Shown here: positions 1-5,144 of the stretch, piece after piece
Numbering within the stretch: the first letter of the stretch is position 1
Layout: every line of letters begins with the position of its first letter
Made by a program: the position numbers and the translations under genes
Assembly (NCBI GenBank): GCA_015231395.1
Contig: JADGBP010000104.1
Location: 2,093-7,236 of the forward strand
DNA from: Desulfamplus sp.
GTDB lineage: Bacteria > Desulfobacterota > Desulfobacteria > Desulfobacterales > Desulfobacteraceae
Reading direction: 5' to 3'
DNA length: 5,144 nt
The notes under the pieces: model-generated
Database searches by the model: none
The model's input: only the letters and a program-made list of their open reading frames with translations
Told to the model about the DNA's origin: nothing

Positions 1-1
1 A

Positions 2-1552
2 CCTTGTTTAATAAAACAAAAACCTTTTTGGATAGAACAAAAACGTTATCTGATATTAGGCATGATATTGAGCAGTTTCATCAGTTTCAGTATGTATGGA
101 TGCGGCAAGCCCGTAATTGAGCAGCAACCGGTTGGACAGGAGGATAAAAAAATCCTTGATAAAACATATTATAAAAAACCTGTTAAACAACCGGATCGAT
201 ACAGTATAAAACAGCCAGAACAACCTTTCTTGAAACAGCCGCCTAAACATATTGGAACTAAACTCCGCTATCCAATGGACAAGCTTTCTGAGTATGAATA
301 CCCTGATTTCACAAGAGATATACATGGAAAAGCAGGATTGAAAAGAGCTTTAAAACAGAGCATTATATATTATGGCAAAGTCCCATCTTCTAAATTATTC
401 TATTTTGGTGAAGACAAATATGACGCACGACATATGAAGCTCTCTTTACAGAGATTTCTTGATTTCTTAGAAAAATCTCCGTCAACTAAAGACATACGTA
501 ATTTTATCCATAAAAACTACAACGTTTATACCACTGTGAGAAGATCTCCATGGCAGAGAGACGAATCATCATCACTTGATCAGGCTAATCCGACAAACAC
601 CTCAAAATCCAAAACAGCAGCTGGTCAGTTCAAGACAACGGCTGGCCAGTCCAAGGCAGTAGCTGCACAATCCAAGCGATTTGCTTTACAACCTTCTCAA
701 GTCATGGAAGATCCTGATCCTGACCTCTCCGTCCTTTTCACAGGCTATTACGAGCCTTCCTTAAAAGGCAGTCTGGTAAAAGAGGGGGAATATATCTATC
801 CAATATACTCAAAACCAACCGATCTCATTACAGTTTCCCGAGGGGGGTTCTCCGGAAAATACAAGGGCACTCCTGCATCAGGAGCACGAAGAAATGGAAA
901 AAATGAATTAGTACCTTACTATACAAGAGCTGAAATAGATTCATTAAAGGGTTATGAAAAACGTGCAAAACCACTTGCGTGGGTTAACTGTCGTATTGAC
1001 CGTTTCTTTCTGGAAATTCAAGGATCAGGTAGAGTAGAGCTCAAGCAAGGTGGGACACTCAGAGTTCAATATCATTCAAAAAATGGCCGCCCGTACAGAT
1101 CCATTGGAAAGTATCTGGTTGACAGAGGCGAAATGACCAAAGAAGAGGTCTCCATGCAGTCTATCCGAAAATGGCTTAATAAGAATCCGTCAAGGGTGGA
1201 TGAGGTATTGAATCACAATCTGAGCTTTGTCTTTTTCAGGGAAGGCAATGGAGGCCCAGTTGGATGTCTTGGAGTTGAGGTAACACAAATGCGTTCTATT
1301 GCAACTGATGTCTCTATATTACCAAAAGGGGCACTTGGATTCATGGAGACCACAATACCCTCATGGGGAAGCAGTGAGGATAACATCTCATGGCAAAACC
1401 ATTCAGTATTTGTGCTTAATCAGGATACAGGCGGGGCAATCAAAGGTTCCACAAGAGCGGACTATTTTTGCGGAAGCGGCAAGTATGCAGAGCTTGCTGC
1501 AGGTTATATGAAACAGATGGGGCGGTTATATTTTTTGGTGCTTAAACGGTGA
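2..1552 (+). CDS. mltA: Membrane-bound lytic murein transglycosylase A (MltA), lipoprotein, 5' end probably beyond the window
   Basis: MltA cleaves the MurNAc-GlcNAc bond of peptidoglycan, leaving 1,6-anhydro-MurNAc, while anchored to the outer membrane. Residues are numbered from the Met at 62. The MltA barrel region starts at LFTGYYEP (225-232) and includes LEIQGSGR (317-324). The C-terminal 3D/double-psi barrel carries DTGGAIKG (455-462), RADYF (465-469) and AAGYMKQMGRLYFLVLKR to the end; the catalytic Asp of the family lies in this C-terminal motif region. C14 in MYGC is a plausible, non-canonical lipobox. The ATG at 62 gives a signal peptide with no basic residues and has no well-spaced Shine-Dalgarno. 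The frame upstream is open to the edge and reads EQKRYLILG just before that Met, which supplies the missing basic n-region, so the true start is probably to the left. At 496+ residues it is longer than E. coli MltA (about 365). The excess lies in a KQP-rich linker (39-61) and an Ala/Gln/Lys repeat (184-204). Family call is firm; start is uncertain. Confidence 0.93.
   Translation, partial: PCLIKQKPFWIEQKRYLILGMILSSFISFSMYGCGKPVIEQQPVGQEDKKILDKTYYKKPVKQPDRYSIKQPEQPFLKQPPKHIGTKLRYPMDKLSEYEYPDFTRDIHGKAGLKRALKQSIIYYGKVPSSKLFYFGEDKYDARHMKLSLQRFLDFLEKSPSTKDIRNFIHKNYNVYTTVRRSPWQRDESSSLDQANPTNTSKSKTAAGQFKTTAGQSKAVAAQSKRFALQPSQVMEDPDPDLSVLFTGYYEPSLKGSLVKEGEYIYPIYSKPTDLITVSRGGFSGKYKGTPASGARRNGKNELVPYYTRAEIDSLKGYEKRAKPLAWVNCRIDRFFLEIQGSGRVELKQGGTLRVQYHSKNGRPYRSIGKYLVDRGEMTKEEVSMQSIRKWLNKNPSRVDEVLNHNLSFVFFREGNGGPVGCLGVEVTQMRSIATDVSILPKGALGFMETTIPSWGSSEDNISWQNHSVFVLNQDTGGAIKGSTRADYFCGSGKYAELAAGYMKQMGRLYFLVLKR
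611..673 (+). repeat. Three tandem 21-bp units inside mltA (7-residue repeat)
   Basis: Three in-frame 21-bp units run at 611-631, 632-652 and 653-673. They encode KTAAGQF, KTTAGQS and KAVAAQS, followed by another Lys. They lie in a hydrophilic linker just before the conserved MltA barrel, where E. coli MltA has no equivalent. The units have diverged at several bases, so this is an old duplication. It probably forms a flexible spacer in the periplasm. Confidence 0.8.
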
Positions 1553-1556
1553 TTCT

Positions 1557-1714
1557 TTTTGGGGACTTGATTCTAACTTTGCCCATTTTTAATTTTTTTG
1601 AGTCTGTCTGAATCACGGATTAACCTGATTACACGGATTTCACTGATTTTTTAATCCGTGTAATCTTTTAATCCGTGGCAATCCGTGATTCAGACAAATG
1701 ACCGAAGTTAGAAC
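1557..1714. repeat. Palindromic intergenic repeat, copy 1 (MITE-like), between convergent mltA and dapF
   Basis: This element fills most of the 218-bp gap between the two convergent genes. A perfect 17-bp outer stem pairs 1605-1621 with 1680-1696, and a perfect 13-bp inner stem (GATTACACGGATT) pairs 1627-1639 with 1653-1665. The octamer AATCCGTG or its complement occurs five times, at 1614, 1632, 1653, 1670 and 1680. Imperfect terminal inverted repeats of 17 nt (14 matches; TTCTAACTT shared) lie at 1571-1587 and 1697-1713. The left arm (called A here) carries about 17 extra bases (1588-1604) rich in T. Homology to copy 2 continues left to 1557. No clear target duplication is visible. The rest of the gap to 1770 holds a run of ten T (1724-1733) and nothing else recognisable. 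An RNA hairpin here could limit read-through between the two genes, but that is inference. Confidence 0.85.
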
Positions 1715-1770
1715 CATTCCTCATTTTTTTTTTCATGGTCGGGGATGGATGAAATCCGGGCATGAACGTT

Positions 1771-2667
1771 TTAAAGTTCAACACAGCCTTTGAACACAGA
1801 ATTTGCACTACCTGTCTTGTATATGTGATTATCGGATTCTCGCCATTCTATCTCCAGATCACCACCTCTGAGATGCAGAGTTGCCTTTCTTTCGGATTTT
1901 CCATTAAGACATGCTGCCACTAAAGCCGCACATGCTCCTGTACCACAGGCAAGCGTCTCTCCGGCACCTCTTTCCCAAACTCGCATGTGCATCTGCTTTC
2001 TGTCAATTATCTGTATGAACTCAACATTGGTCTTTTCCGGAAAAGCAGGATGGTTCTCAATAGCTCTGCCACAAATTTCAACTGGTGCGGTGTTGACATC
2101 ATCCACAAAGATAACAGCATGAGGATTTCCCATTGATACAGCCGTAATATTGAAAGTATCCCCATTAATATTGAGGGGAATATTTACTGCACCCTGGCCA
2201 GAAGCGATAAAAGGAATTTTTGCTGGCTCAAGTACCGGCTCTCCCATATCCACACATACTGATTTTACCCTACCGAAGCCCGTCGATTGTACACTGACAG
2301 AATCCGTATTTTCGGAGTCCTCTGTGATAATTTCAGGAATCACCTTACCAGCAAGGGTTTCAACAGTAATTCTCTTTTTGTTGATTATTCTGTTCTCAAA
2401 CAGATATTTTGCAAAACACCTCATGCCGTTGCCACACATCTGGGCTTCTGAACCATCGCAGTTAAAAATCTTGAATCCAGCATCCTCTGTGGCAGAATCA
2501 AGAAGCAGAATAATACCATCCCCGCCAATCCCGAAGTGGCGTGAACAGAGACGTATAGCAACTTCAGAATATCCACCTGGACAGGCTGCCGCGATCTTAC
2601 CGTTTCTGTCATCCAGCAAAATAAAATCATTGCCAAGACCTTCCATTTTTTCAAATAAAAGTTTCAT
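1771..2667 (-). CDS. dapF: Diaminopimelate epimerase (DapF)
   Basis: DapF is a cytosolic, cofactor-free epimerase converting LL- to meso-diaminopimelate, the lysine precursor and peptidoglycan cross-linker. Numbered from the Met at 2667 (298 aa), it shows GLGNDF (10-15), HFGIGGDG (44-51), the first catalytic Cys in CGNGMRC (C78), SMGNPHA (178-184), PEKTNVEF (210-217) and the second catalytic Cys in GETLACGTGACA (C241). Both members of the thiol acid/base pair are present. I chose 2667 because GGAG lies 5 nt upstream and homology begins at MKLLFEKMEGLGNDF. A longer frame reaches a GTG at 2742, but its first codons fall inside the repeat arm and resemble nothing in DapF. The protein is about 24 residues longer than E. 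coli DapF (274), largely from a Ser/Asp-rich stretch at about 115-131. It is last of the minus-strand genes, 234 bp after nadE, and converges on mltA. C-terminal TGSANSVF departs from the more usual TGPA. Confidence 0.97.
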   Translation of the reverse strand: MKLLFEKMEGLGNDFILLDDRNGKIAAACPGGYSEVAIRLCSRHFGIGGDGIILLLDSATEDAGFKIFNCDGSEAQMCGNGMRCFAKYLFENRIINKKRITVETLAGKVIPEIITEDSENTDSVSVQSTGFGRVKSVCVDMGEPVLEPAKIPFIASGQGAVNIPLNINGDTFNITAVSMGNPHAVIFVDDVNTAPVEICGRAIENHPAFPEKTNVEFIQIIDRKQMHMRVWERGAGETLACGTGACAALVAACLNGKSERKATLHLRGGDLEIEWRESDNHIYKTGSANSVFKGCVEL

Positions 2668-2672
2668 AAAGT

Positions 2673-2676
2673 CTCC
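2673..2676 (-). promoter_or_regulatory. Ribosome binding site that sets the dapF start
   Basis: GGAG on the minus strand sits 5 nt before the ATG at 2667. The competing GTG at 2742 lies within the palindromic repeat, so this site favours the 298-residue form. Confidence 0.7.
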
Positions 2677-2712
2677 AATGCCCCCCAGAGCATGAAAACA
2701 AAAATGAGGGTT

Positions 2713-2869
2713 GGTTATACAGCGACCATTTGTCTGAATCACGGATTAACCTGATTACACGGATTACACTGATTTTTTAATCCGTGTAATCTTTTCATCC
2801 GTGGCAATCCGTGATTCAGACAAACTCAAAAAATTAAAAGTGGACGAAGTTAGAATCAAGCCCCCAAAA
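2713..2869. repeat. Palindromic intergenic repeat, copy 2, upstream of dapF, flanks inverted relative to copy 1
   Basis: A perfect 19-bp outer stem (TTTGTCTGAATCACGGATT) pairs 2729-2747 with 2806-2824, and the same 13-bp inner stem pairs 2753-2765 with 2779-2791. The 92-bp core (2731-2822) matches copy 1 in the same orientation with only about two substitutions. The outer flanks are reversed: the long A arm of copy 1 (1557-1604) reappears here on the right (2823-2869) as its reverse complement at high identity, while the short B arm is on the left and more degenerate. The repeat fills most of the 234-bp gap between nadE and dapF. The remainder (2870-2901) holds only a weak ACGGT/ACCGT inverted repeat. 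Confidence 0.85.
2714..2742 (-). promoter_or_regulatory. Possible weak dapF promoter at the edge of repeat copy 2
   Basis: On the minus strand a good -10 hexamer TATAAC (2719-2714) lies 46 nt before the dapF ATG. Seventeen bases upstream is GTGATT (2742-2737), a poor -35 that falls inside the repeat's stem. Copy 1 has a different sequence at the matching place. This is suggestive only, because AT-rich DNA yields TATAAC-like hexamers by chance. Confidence 0.2.
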
Positions 2870-2901
2870 TACGTTTTCACGGTAAATAATAGACCGTATT
2901 A

Positions 2902-3786
2902 TTAAATCAAATCATCAGGTATTCGACATATTGGAATGGGTTCCATCTTATGACGATTCATCCGGTTGAATCGTCTATAAATGGAGAGCACCTCCTGCTG
3001 ACGGGAAGATAACAGTGTTTCATCGTCGGCATCAGATTGAATCCTGAAGTTATCATTGCTCTTATTGTCACTTTTGCTATCTAACTTATTGTTAGATTTA
3101 ATCCTGAATTCATTCCCTCGTCCATTGTAAACATAACTGTTGTTTTGCTCAAATCTCATTGCCCATTCAAGCTCTGGATAAGTGGCACCAATCTGGGACT
3201 CATCAGTTCGACCATCTTCCCACAAGCCGTCTGTTGGTGTAGCGTTGATAATATCCTCGTTCACCCCCAAATATCTTCCTAATTCAAACACTTCTGTCTT
3301 GAACAAATCCGCGATTGGTGAAATATCCACACCACCGTCCCCGTATTTGGTATAAAAACCCACCCCAAAATCCTCCACCTTGTTTCCAGTTCCGGCAACC
3401 AGCAGTTTATGATGGCTGGCAAACGCATACAGGGTTATCATACGCAGACGTGATCTTGTGTTGGCCATTGTCAGACCGTCTTGTATCTCATGGGGCAAAG
3501 TATCCTCAAGTTTATTAAATGATTCGGTCAAGTCAACAGTTTGACCAATCACATTGTCAAATCTACTTTCAAGCCATTTAATATGATTTGCTGCAAGAGC
3601 GTATTGTCCCGGGGATTGATATATGGGCATGTTCAGTGCAATAACTTTAAGACCGCTTCCAGCACAAAGGGTGGATGTTACAGCAGAATCAATCCCGCCA
3701 GAGACTCCTACCACAAATCCATTTAATCCAGATTGTCTGCAATACTCCGTCAGCCATGTCTGAATGTGTTTAATAAGTTTTTTCAT
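2902..3786 (-). CDS. nadE: NAD(+) synthetase, ammonia-dependent type
   Basis: NadE carries out the last step of NAD synthesis: deamido-NAD is adenylylated with ATP and amidated to NAD in the cytosol. The 294-residue protein has the N-type ATP pyrophosphatase P-loop SGGIDSA (29-35), NTRSRLRM (109-116), TGNKVEDFGVGFYTKYGDGG (133-152) contacting substrate, DISPIADLFKTEV (154-166), the PTDGLWEDGRTDE stretch (184-196) and a C-terminal NRHKMEPIP (277-285). There is no N-terminal nitrilase domain, so ammonia, or a separate amidase, would supply nitrogen. The start at 3786 follows AGGA by 7 nt. It is slightly longer than E. coli NadE (275), owing to a hydrophilic insert at about 222-257 rich in Asn, Ser, Lys and Asp, placed before the conserved C-terminal helix. 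It lies 86 bp downstream of the Fic gene on the same strand, with a terminator-like hairpin between them, so it may have its own promoter. Confidence 0.96.
   Translation of the reverse strand: MKKLIKHIQTWLTEYCRQSGLNGFVVGVSGGIDSAVTSTLCAGSGLKVIALNMPIYQSPGQYALAANHIKWLESRFDNVIGQTVDLTESFNKLEDTLPHEIQDGLTMANTRSRLRMITLYAFASHHKLLVAGTGNKVEDFGVGFYTKYGDGGVDISPIADLFKTEVFELGRYLGVNEDIINATPTDGLWEDGRTDESQIGATYPELEWAMRFEQNNSYVYNGRGNEFRIKSNNKLDSKSDNKSNDNFRIQSDADDETLLSSRQQEVLSIYRRFNRMNRHKMEPIPICRIPDDLI
3049..3096 (-). repeat. 12-nt-period tandem repeat inside nadE
   Basis: Read on the minus strand, four 12-nt units encode SNNK, LDSK, SDNK and SNDN (residues 231-246). They are bracketed by a further duplication: AGATTKAATCCTGAA (K = G or T) at 3034-3048 and 3094-3108, encoding FRIQS and FRIKS. 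The block sits in a surface-type insert of NadE and keeps the frame. Its pattern suggests local slippage or duplication rather than an inserted element. Confidence 0.65.
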
Positions 3787-3837
3787 ACTCTATTCCTGTT
3801 TCCTGTGTGTTTGAGTGTCCAGAAATTTCAATCTACT

Positions 3838-3857
3838 AAAAATTGCAGCAAGGCTGC
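3838..3857 (-). terminator. Short terminator-like hairpin after the Fic gene
   Basis: On the minus strand GCAGC (3857-3853), a CTT loop and GCTGC (3849-3845) form a 5-bp GC-rich stem. AATTTTT follows directly (3844-3838). It lies 16 nt past the Fic stop codon, where a Rho-independent terminator is expected. The stem is short, so termination is likely partial. The rest of the 86-bp gap to nadE shows only the nadE ribosome binding site. Confidence 0.4.
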
Positions 3858-3872
3858 TTATGTTCTGTTTTA

Positions 3873-4631
3873 CTACTCTTCTCCCAAAAGTTGAATCAGT
3901 TTTTTTAAACTCTGATGAACATAGCCGGCTATCAACAAGAAAAAATCTGACTTGTCATCATTAATATTACACTTTTCCAAGGCATTGTAATACGCTATAC
4001 GGTTTTCTGTATCTCCTGGGATATTGGTGATGGTATATCCTTTCTGGAGAAGGATCATATTCATGACAAGCCTTGAAGTTCTACCGTTCCCATCAATAAA
4101 AGGATGAATTGTCGCAATCCGTTCATGAACCTCAGCAGCAAATATTACCGGATGCAGGTTGTCTAAATCTTCCTTAATCCATAAAGCCAGATTCTCCATC
4201 AGTTTGGGAACATTCCAGGGTTGAGGTGGAACATGCCTGCTACCAGAAATAGCTACAGGTAAAGAGCGATATTTTCCGGCATTTTCTCTGTCAATTCCCC
4301 GTAAGATAATAGAATGTATATCTTTTATAAGTTTTTCAGATATTAATACCTTGTCTTTTATTAGGTCTCTAATATACAAAATCGCTTCATAGTGATTGTT
4401 AGCCTCAAGATGCTCCCGCATTGATTTGCCACCAATGGTCAAGCCCTTGTTTATAATAATGTCTGTTTCACGGAGAGTAAGTGTATTGCCTTCAATGCGG
4501 TTGCTGTCATAGGTGTATTCAATGTCTATGGCTTCAAGAATTGATTTGTTCAGCAACGGACGAGCAGCTTCCACTCTTTCTTTCAGCACATCAATTTTTT
4601 TTATTAGACCTGTTAGTTCTACACCATCCAT
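3873..4631 (-). CDS. Fic-domain protein, class II (N-terminal inhibitory helix), probable AMP transferase
   Basis: Fic enzymes usually transfer AMP from ATP onto hydroxyl side chains of target proteins. The complete signature HPFIDGNGRTSR is at residues 176-187 of 252, with the catalytic His (176), the metal-binding Asp (180) and the nucleotide-binding Gly/Arg residues intact. The inhibitory motif [S/T]xxxE[G/N] appears as SNRIEG (43-48), ahead of the Fic core, which marks class II with intramolecular inhibition by Glu47. The stretch SGSRHVPP with the following VPKLMENLALW (129-152) matches the substrate-docking flap of this group. No C-terminal winged-helix domain is present and the protein ends 65 residues after the motif. 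The start at 4631 follows a GA-rich ribosome site (AGAGAG) by about 7 nt. No small antitoxin gene adjoins it, as expected if inhibition is built in. Its target cannot be told from sequence; regulation of a housekeeping protein or a toxin-like role are both possible. Confidence 0.93.
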   Translation of the reverse strand: MDGVELTGLIKKIDVLKERVEAARPLLNKSILEAIDIEYTYDSNRIEGNTLTLRETDIIINKGLTIGGKSMREHLEANNHYEAILYIRDLIKDKVLISEKLIKDIHSIILRGIDRENAGKYRSLPVAISGSRHVPPQPWNVPKLMENLALWIKEDLDNLHPVIFAAEVHERIATIHPFIDGNGRTSRLVMNMILLQKGYTITNIPGDTENRIAYYNALEKCNINDDKSDFFLLIAGYVHQSLKKLIQLLGEE

Positions 4632-4649
4632 GATTTATCTCTCTTTTCG

Positions 4650-4764
4650 TTCTCTTTTAACTTTTTGAGTCTGTCTGAATCACGGATTAACCTGATTACA
4701 CGGATTACACTGATTTTTTTAATCCATGGCAATCCGTGATTCAGACAGATTTCCGATGTTACAA
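4650..4764. repeat. Palindromic intergenic repeat, copy 3, shortened, upstream of the Fic gene
   Basis: A perfect 19-bp outer stem pairs 4670-4688 with 4731-4749. Flanks follow the copy 1 order: a T-rich A arm on the left, shortened and degenerate, and a B arm on the right (4748-4764, about 13 of 18 bases like copy 1). The core is 76 bp instead of 92. About 16 bp containing the right half of the inner stem is missing, and another AATCCGTG has become AATCCATG. The A arm ends close to the ribosome binding site of the Fic gene. Apart from this element, the 153-bp gap between the ABC gene and the Fic gene holds nothing else I recognise. Confidence 0.8.
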
Positions 4765-4784
4765 GTCCAACACAGCTTACCTGA

Positions 4785-5144
4785 CTATTCAAACGAATGA
4801 AGTTTGAAATAAAATCCCTTATGATTAATCAGAGTCTCATGGTTACCGGATTCTATTATTTTGCCATCTTTCAGAACAATGATCTTATCTGCGGTCATTG
4901 CTGATCTTAATCGGTGGGCGATGGTTATAGATGTTCGGTTTTCCCGAAGTTTTGCCATGGCAATCCTGATTTTTTCTTCAGATTCTGTATCAACATATGA
5001 TGTTGCCTCGTCAAATATTATCAGATCCAGCTGATTAGCAAACGCTCTGGCAATTGATATCAACTGTCGTTCACCACTTGAAAGAGAGCTTCCGCCCTGT
5101 GATATTTCGGTATCAATACCTTTTGGCAAATGATCAATAACAGA
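4785..5144 (-). CDS. ABC exporter ATPase domain, C-terminal part, cut by the right edge
   Basis: The frame stays open to the window end, so only the last 119 residues are visible. Counted from the edge, they include the ABC signature LSSGE (21-25), Walker B LIIFDE (41-46), D-loop SYVDTE (49-54) and the switch His in AHR (76-78), ending with the usual KDGKIIESGNHETLI (92-106). The preceding HLPKGIDTEISQGGSSLSSGERQ is typical of type IV exporters with fused membrane and nucleotide-binding domains (MsbA/multidrug-like). Such proteins use ATP to move lipids, drugs or peptides across the inner membrane. The Walker A and membrane segments would lie beyond the window, so the cargo is unknown and fusion to a permease is inferred. 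The TTG at 5129 is not a credible start, because homology runs through it. It is transcribed toward the Fic gene across repeat copy 3. Confidence 0.9.
   Translation of the reverse strand, partial: SVIDHLPKGIDTEISQGGSSLSSGERQLISIARAFANQLDLIIFDEATSYVDTESEEKIRIAMAKLRENRTSITIAHRLRSAMTADKIIVLKDGKIIESGNHETLINHKGFYFKLHSFE

Noticed and set aside
56..325. 89-codon minus-strand ORF opposite the mltA N-terminus
   Set aside because: Its hydrophobic, Phe-rich look is the complement of the Lys/Gln-rich linker codons; no ribosome site or domain.
1299..1511. 70-codon ORF inside mltA in another frame
   Set aside because: It overlaps the most conserved, catalytic end of MltA and has no recognisable features.
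1724..1733. Run of ten T as a plus-strand terminator tail for mltA
   Set aside because: No GC-rich hairpin directly precedes it; the nearest stem ends about 28 nt upstream.
2150..2695. 181-codon plus-strand ORF opposite dapF
   Set aside because: It lies almost wholly antisense to dapF, whose protein matches its family throughout, and its own translation shows no domain.
2668..2742. 25-residue N-terminal extension of DapF from a GTG
   Set aside because: It begins in the repeat stem, lacks family similarity, and a well-spaced GGAG precedes the ATG at 2667.
2879..2897. ACGGT/ACCGT inverted repeat after nadE as a terminator
   Set aside because: The stem is only 5 bp with a 9-nt loop and no T run follows directly on the minus strand.
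3315..3726. Two small plus-strand ORFs opposite nadE
   Set aside because: They are complements of well-conserved NadE regions and show no motif.
1605..4747. The three palindromic repeats read as a CRISPR array
   Set aside because: Copies are kilobases apart with genes between them and there are no regular spacers or cas genes.
4785..5129. A complete 114-residue ATPase gene starting at a TTG
   Set aside because: Conserved ABC sequence continues through the TTG to the window edge and Walker A is missing, so this is a truncated view of a longer gene.

Overview
The window is AT-rich bacterial chromosomal DNA carrying ordinary single-copy genes: an outer-membrane-type murein transglycosylase (mltA), the lysine/peptidoglycan enzyme DapF, NAD synthetase (nadE), a Fic-domain protein and the ATPase end of an ABC exporter. 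A lipoprotein MltA implies a Gram-negative cell. The gene content and the characteristic intergenic repeat (GTCTGAATCACGGATT... type) suggest a deltaproteobacterium, perhaps Desulfobacterota/Desulfobacterales. That assignment rests on family memory and is tentative.

Layout: positions 2-1552 (+) hold mltA, whose reading frame is open to the left edge, so its start is probably outside the window. The next four genes are all on the minus strand and are transcribed in the order ABC ATPase (5144-4785, cut by the right edge), Fic protein (4631-3873), nadE (3786-2902) and dapF (2667-1771). mltA and dapF converge. The gaps are 153, 86, 234 and 218 bp. Three of them, all except the fic-nadE gap, hold one copy each of a roughly 115-160 bp palindromic repeat. 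The fic-nadE gap holds a small terminator-like hairpin.

Functionally, MltA trims peptidoglycan and DapF supplies meso-diaminopimelate for peptidoglycan and lysine, so these two share a cell-wall theme. NadE completes NAD synthesis. The Fic protein is a probable self-inhibited AMP transferase. The genes otherwise look like unrelated neighbours rather than a pathway operon.

I do not see a new multi-gene system. The most unusual material is the repeat family. It looks like a small non-autonomous element with imperfect terminal inverted repeats, nested stems and five copies of the octamer AATCCGTG (either strand). Two copies flank dapF with inverted outer ends, while their central cores point the same way, so the core has apparently flipped relative to its flanks in one copy. 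A second theme is short hydrophilic or repetitive insertions inside conserved enzymes: a 21-bp tandem repeat in mltA, a 12-nt-period repeat in nadE and a Ser-rich insert in dapF.
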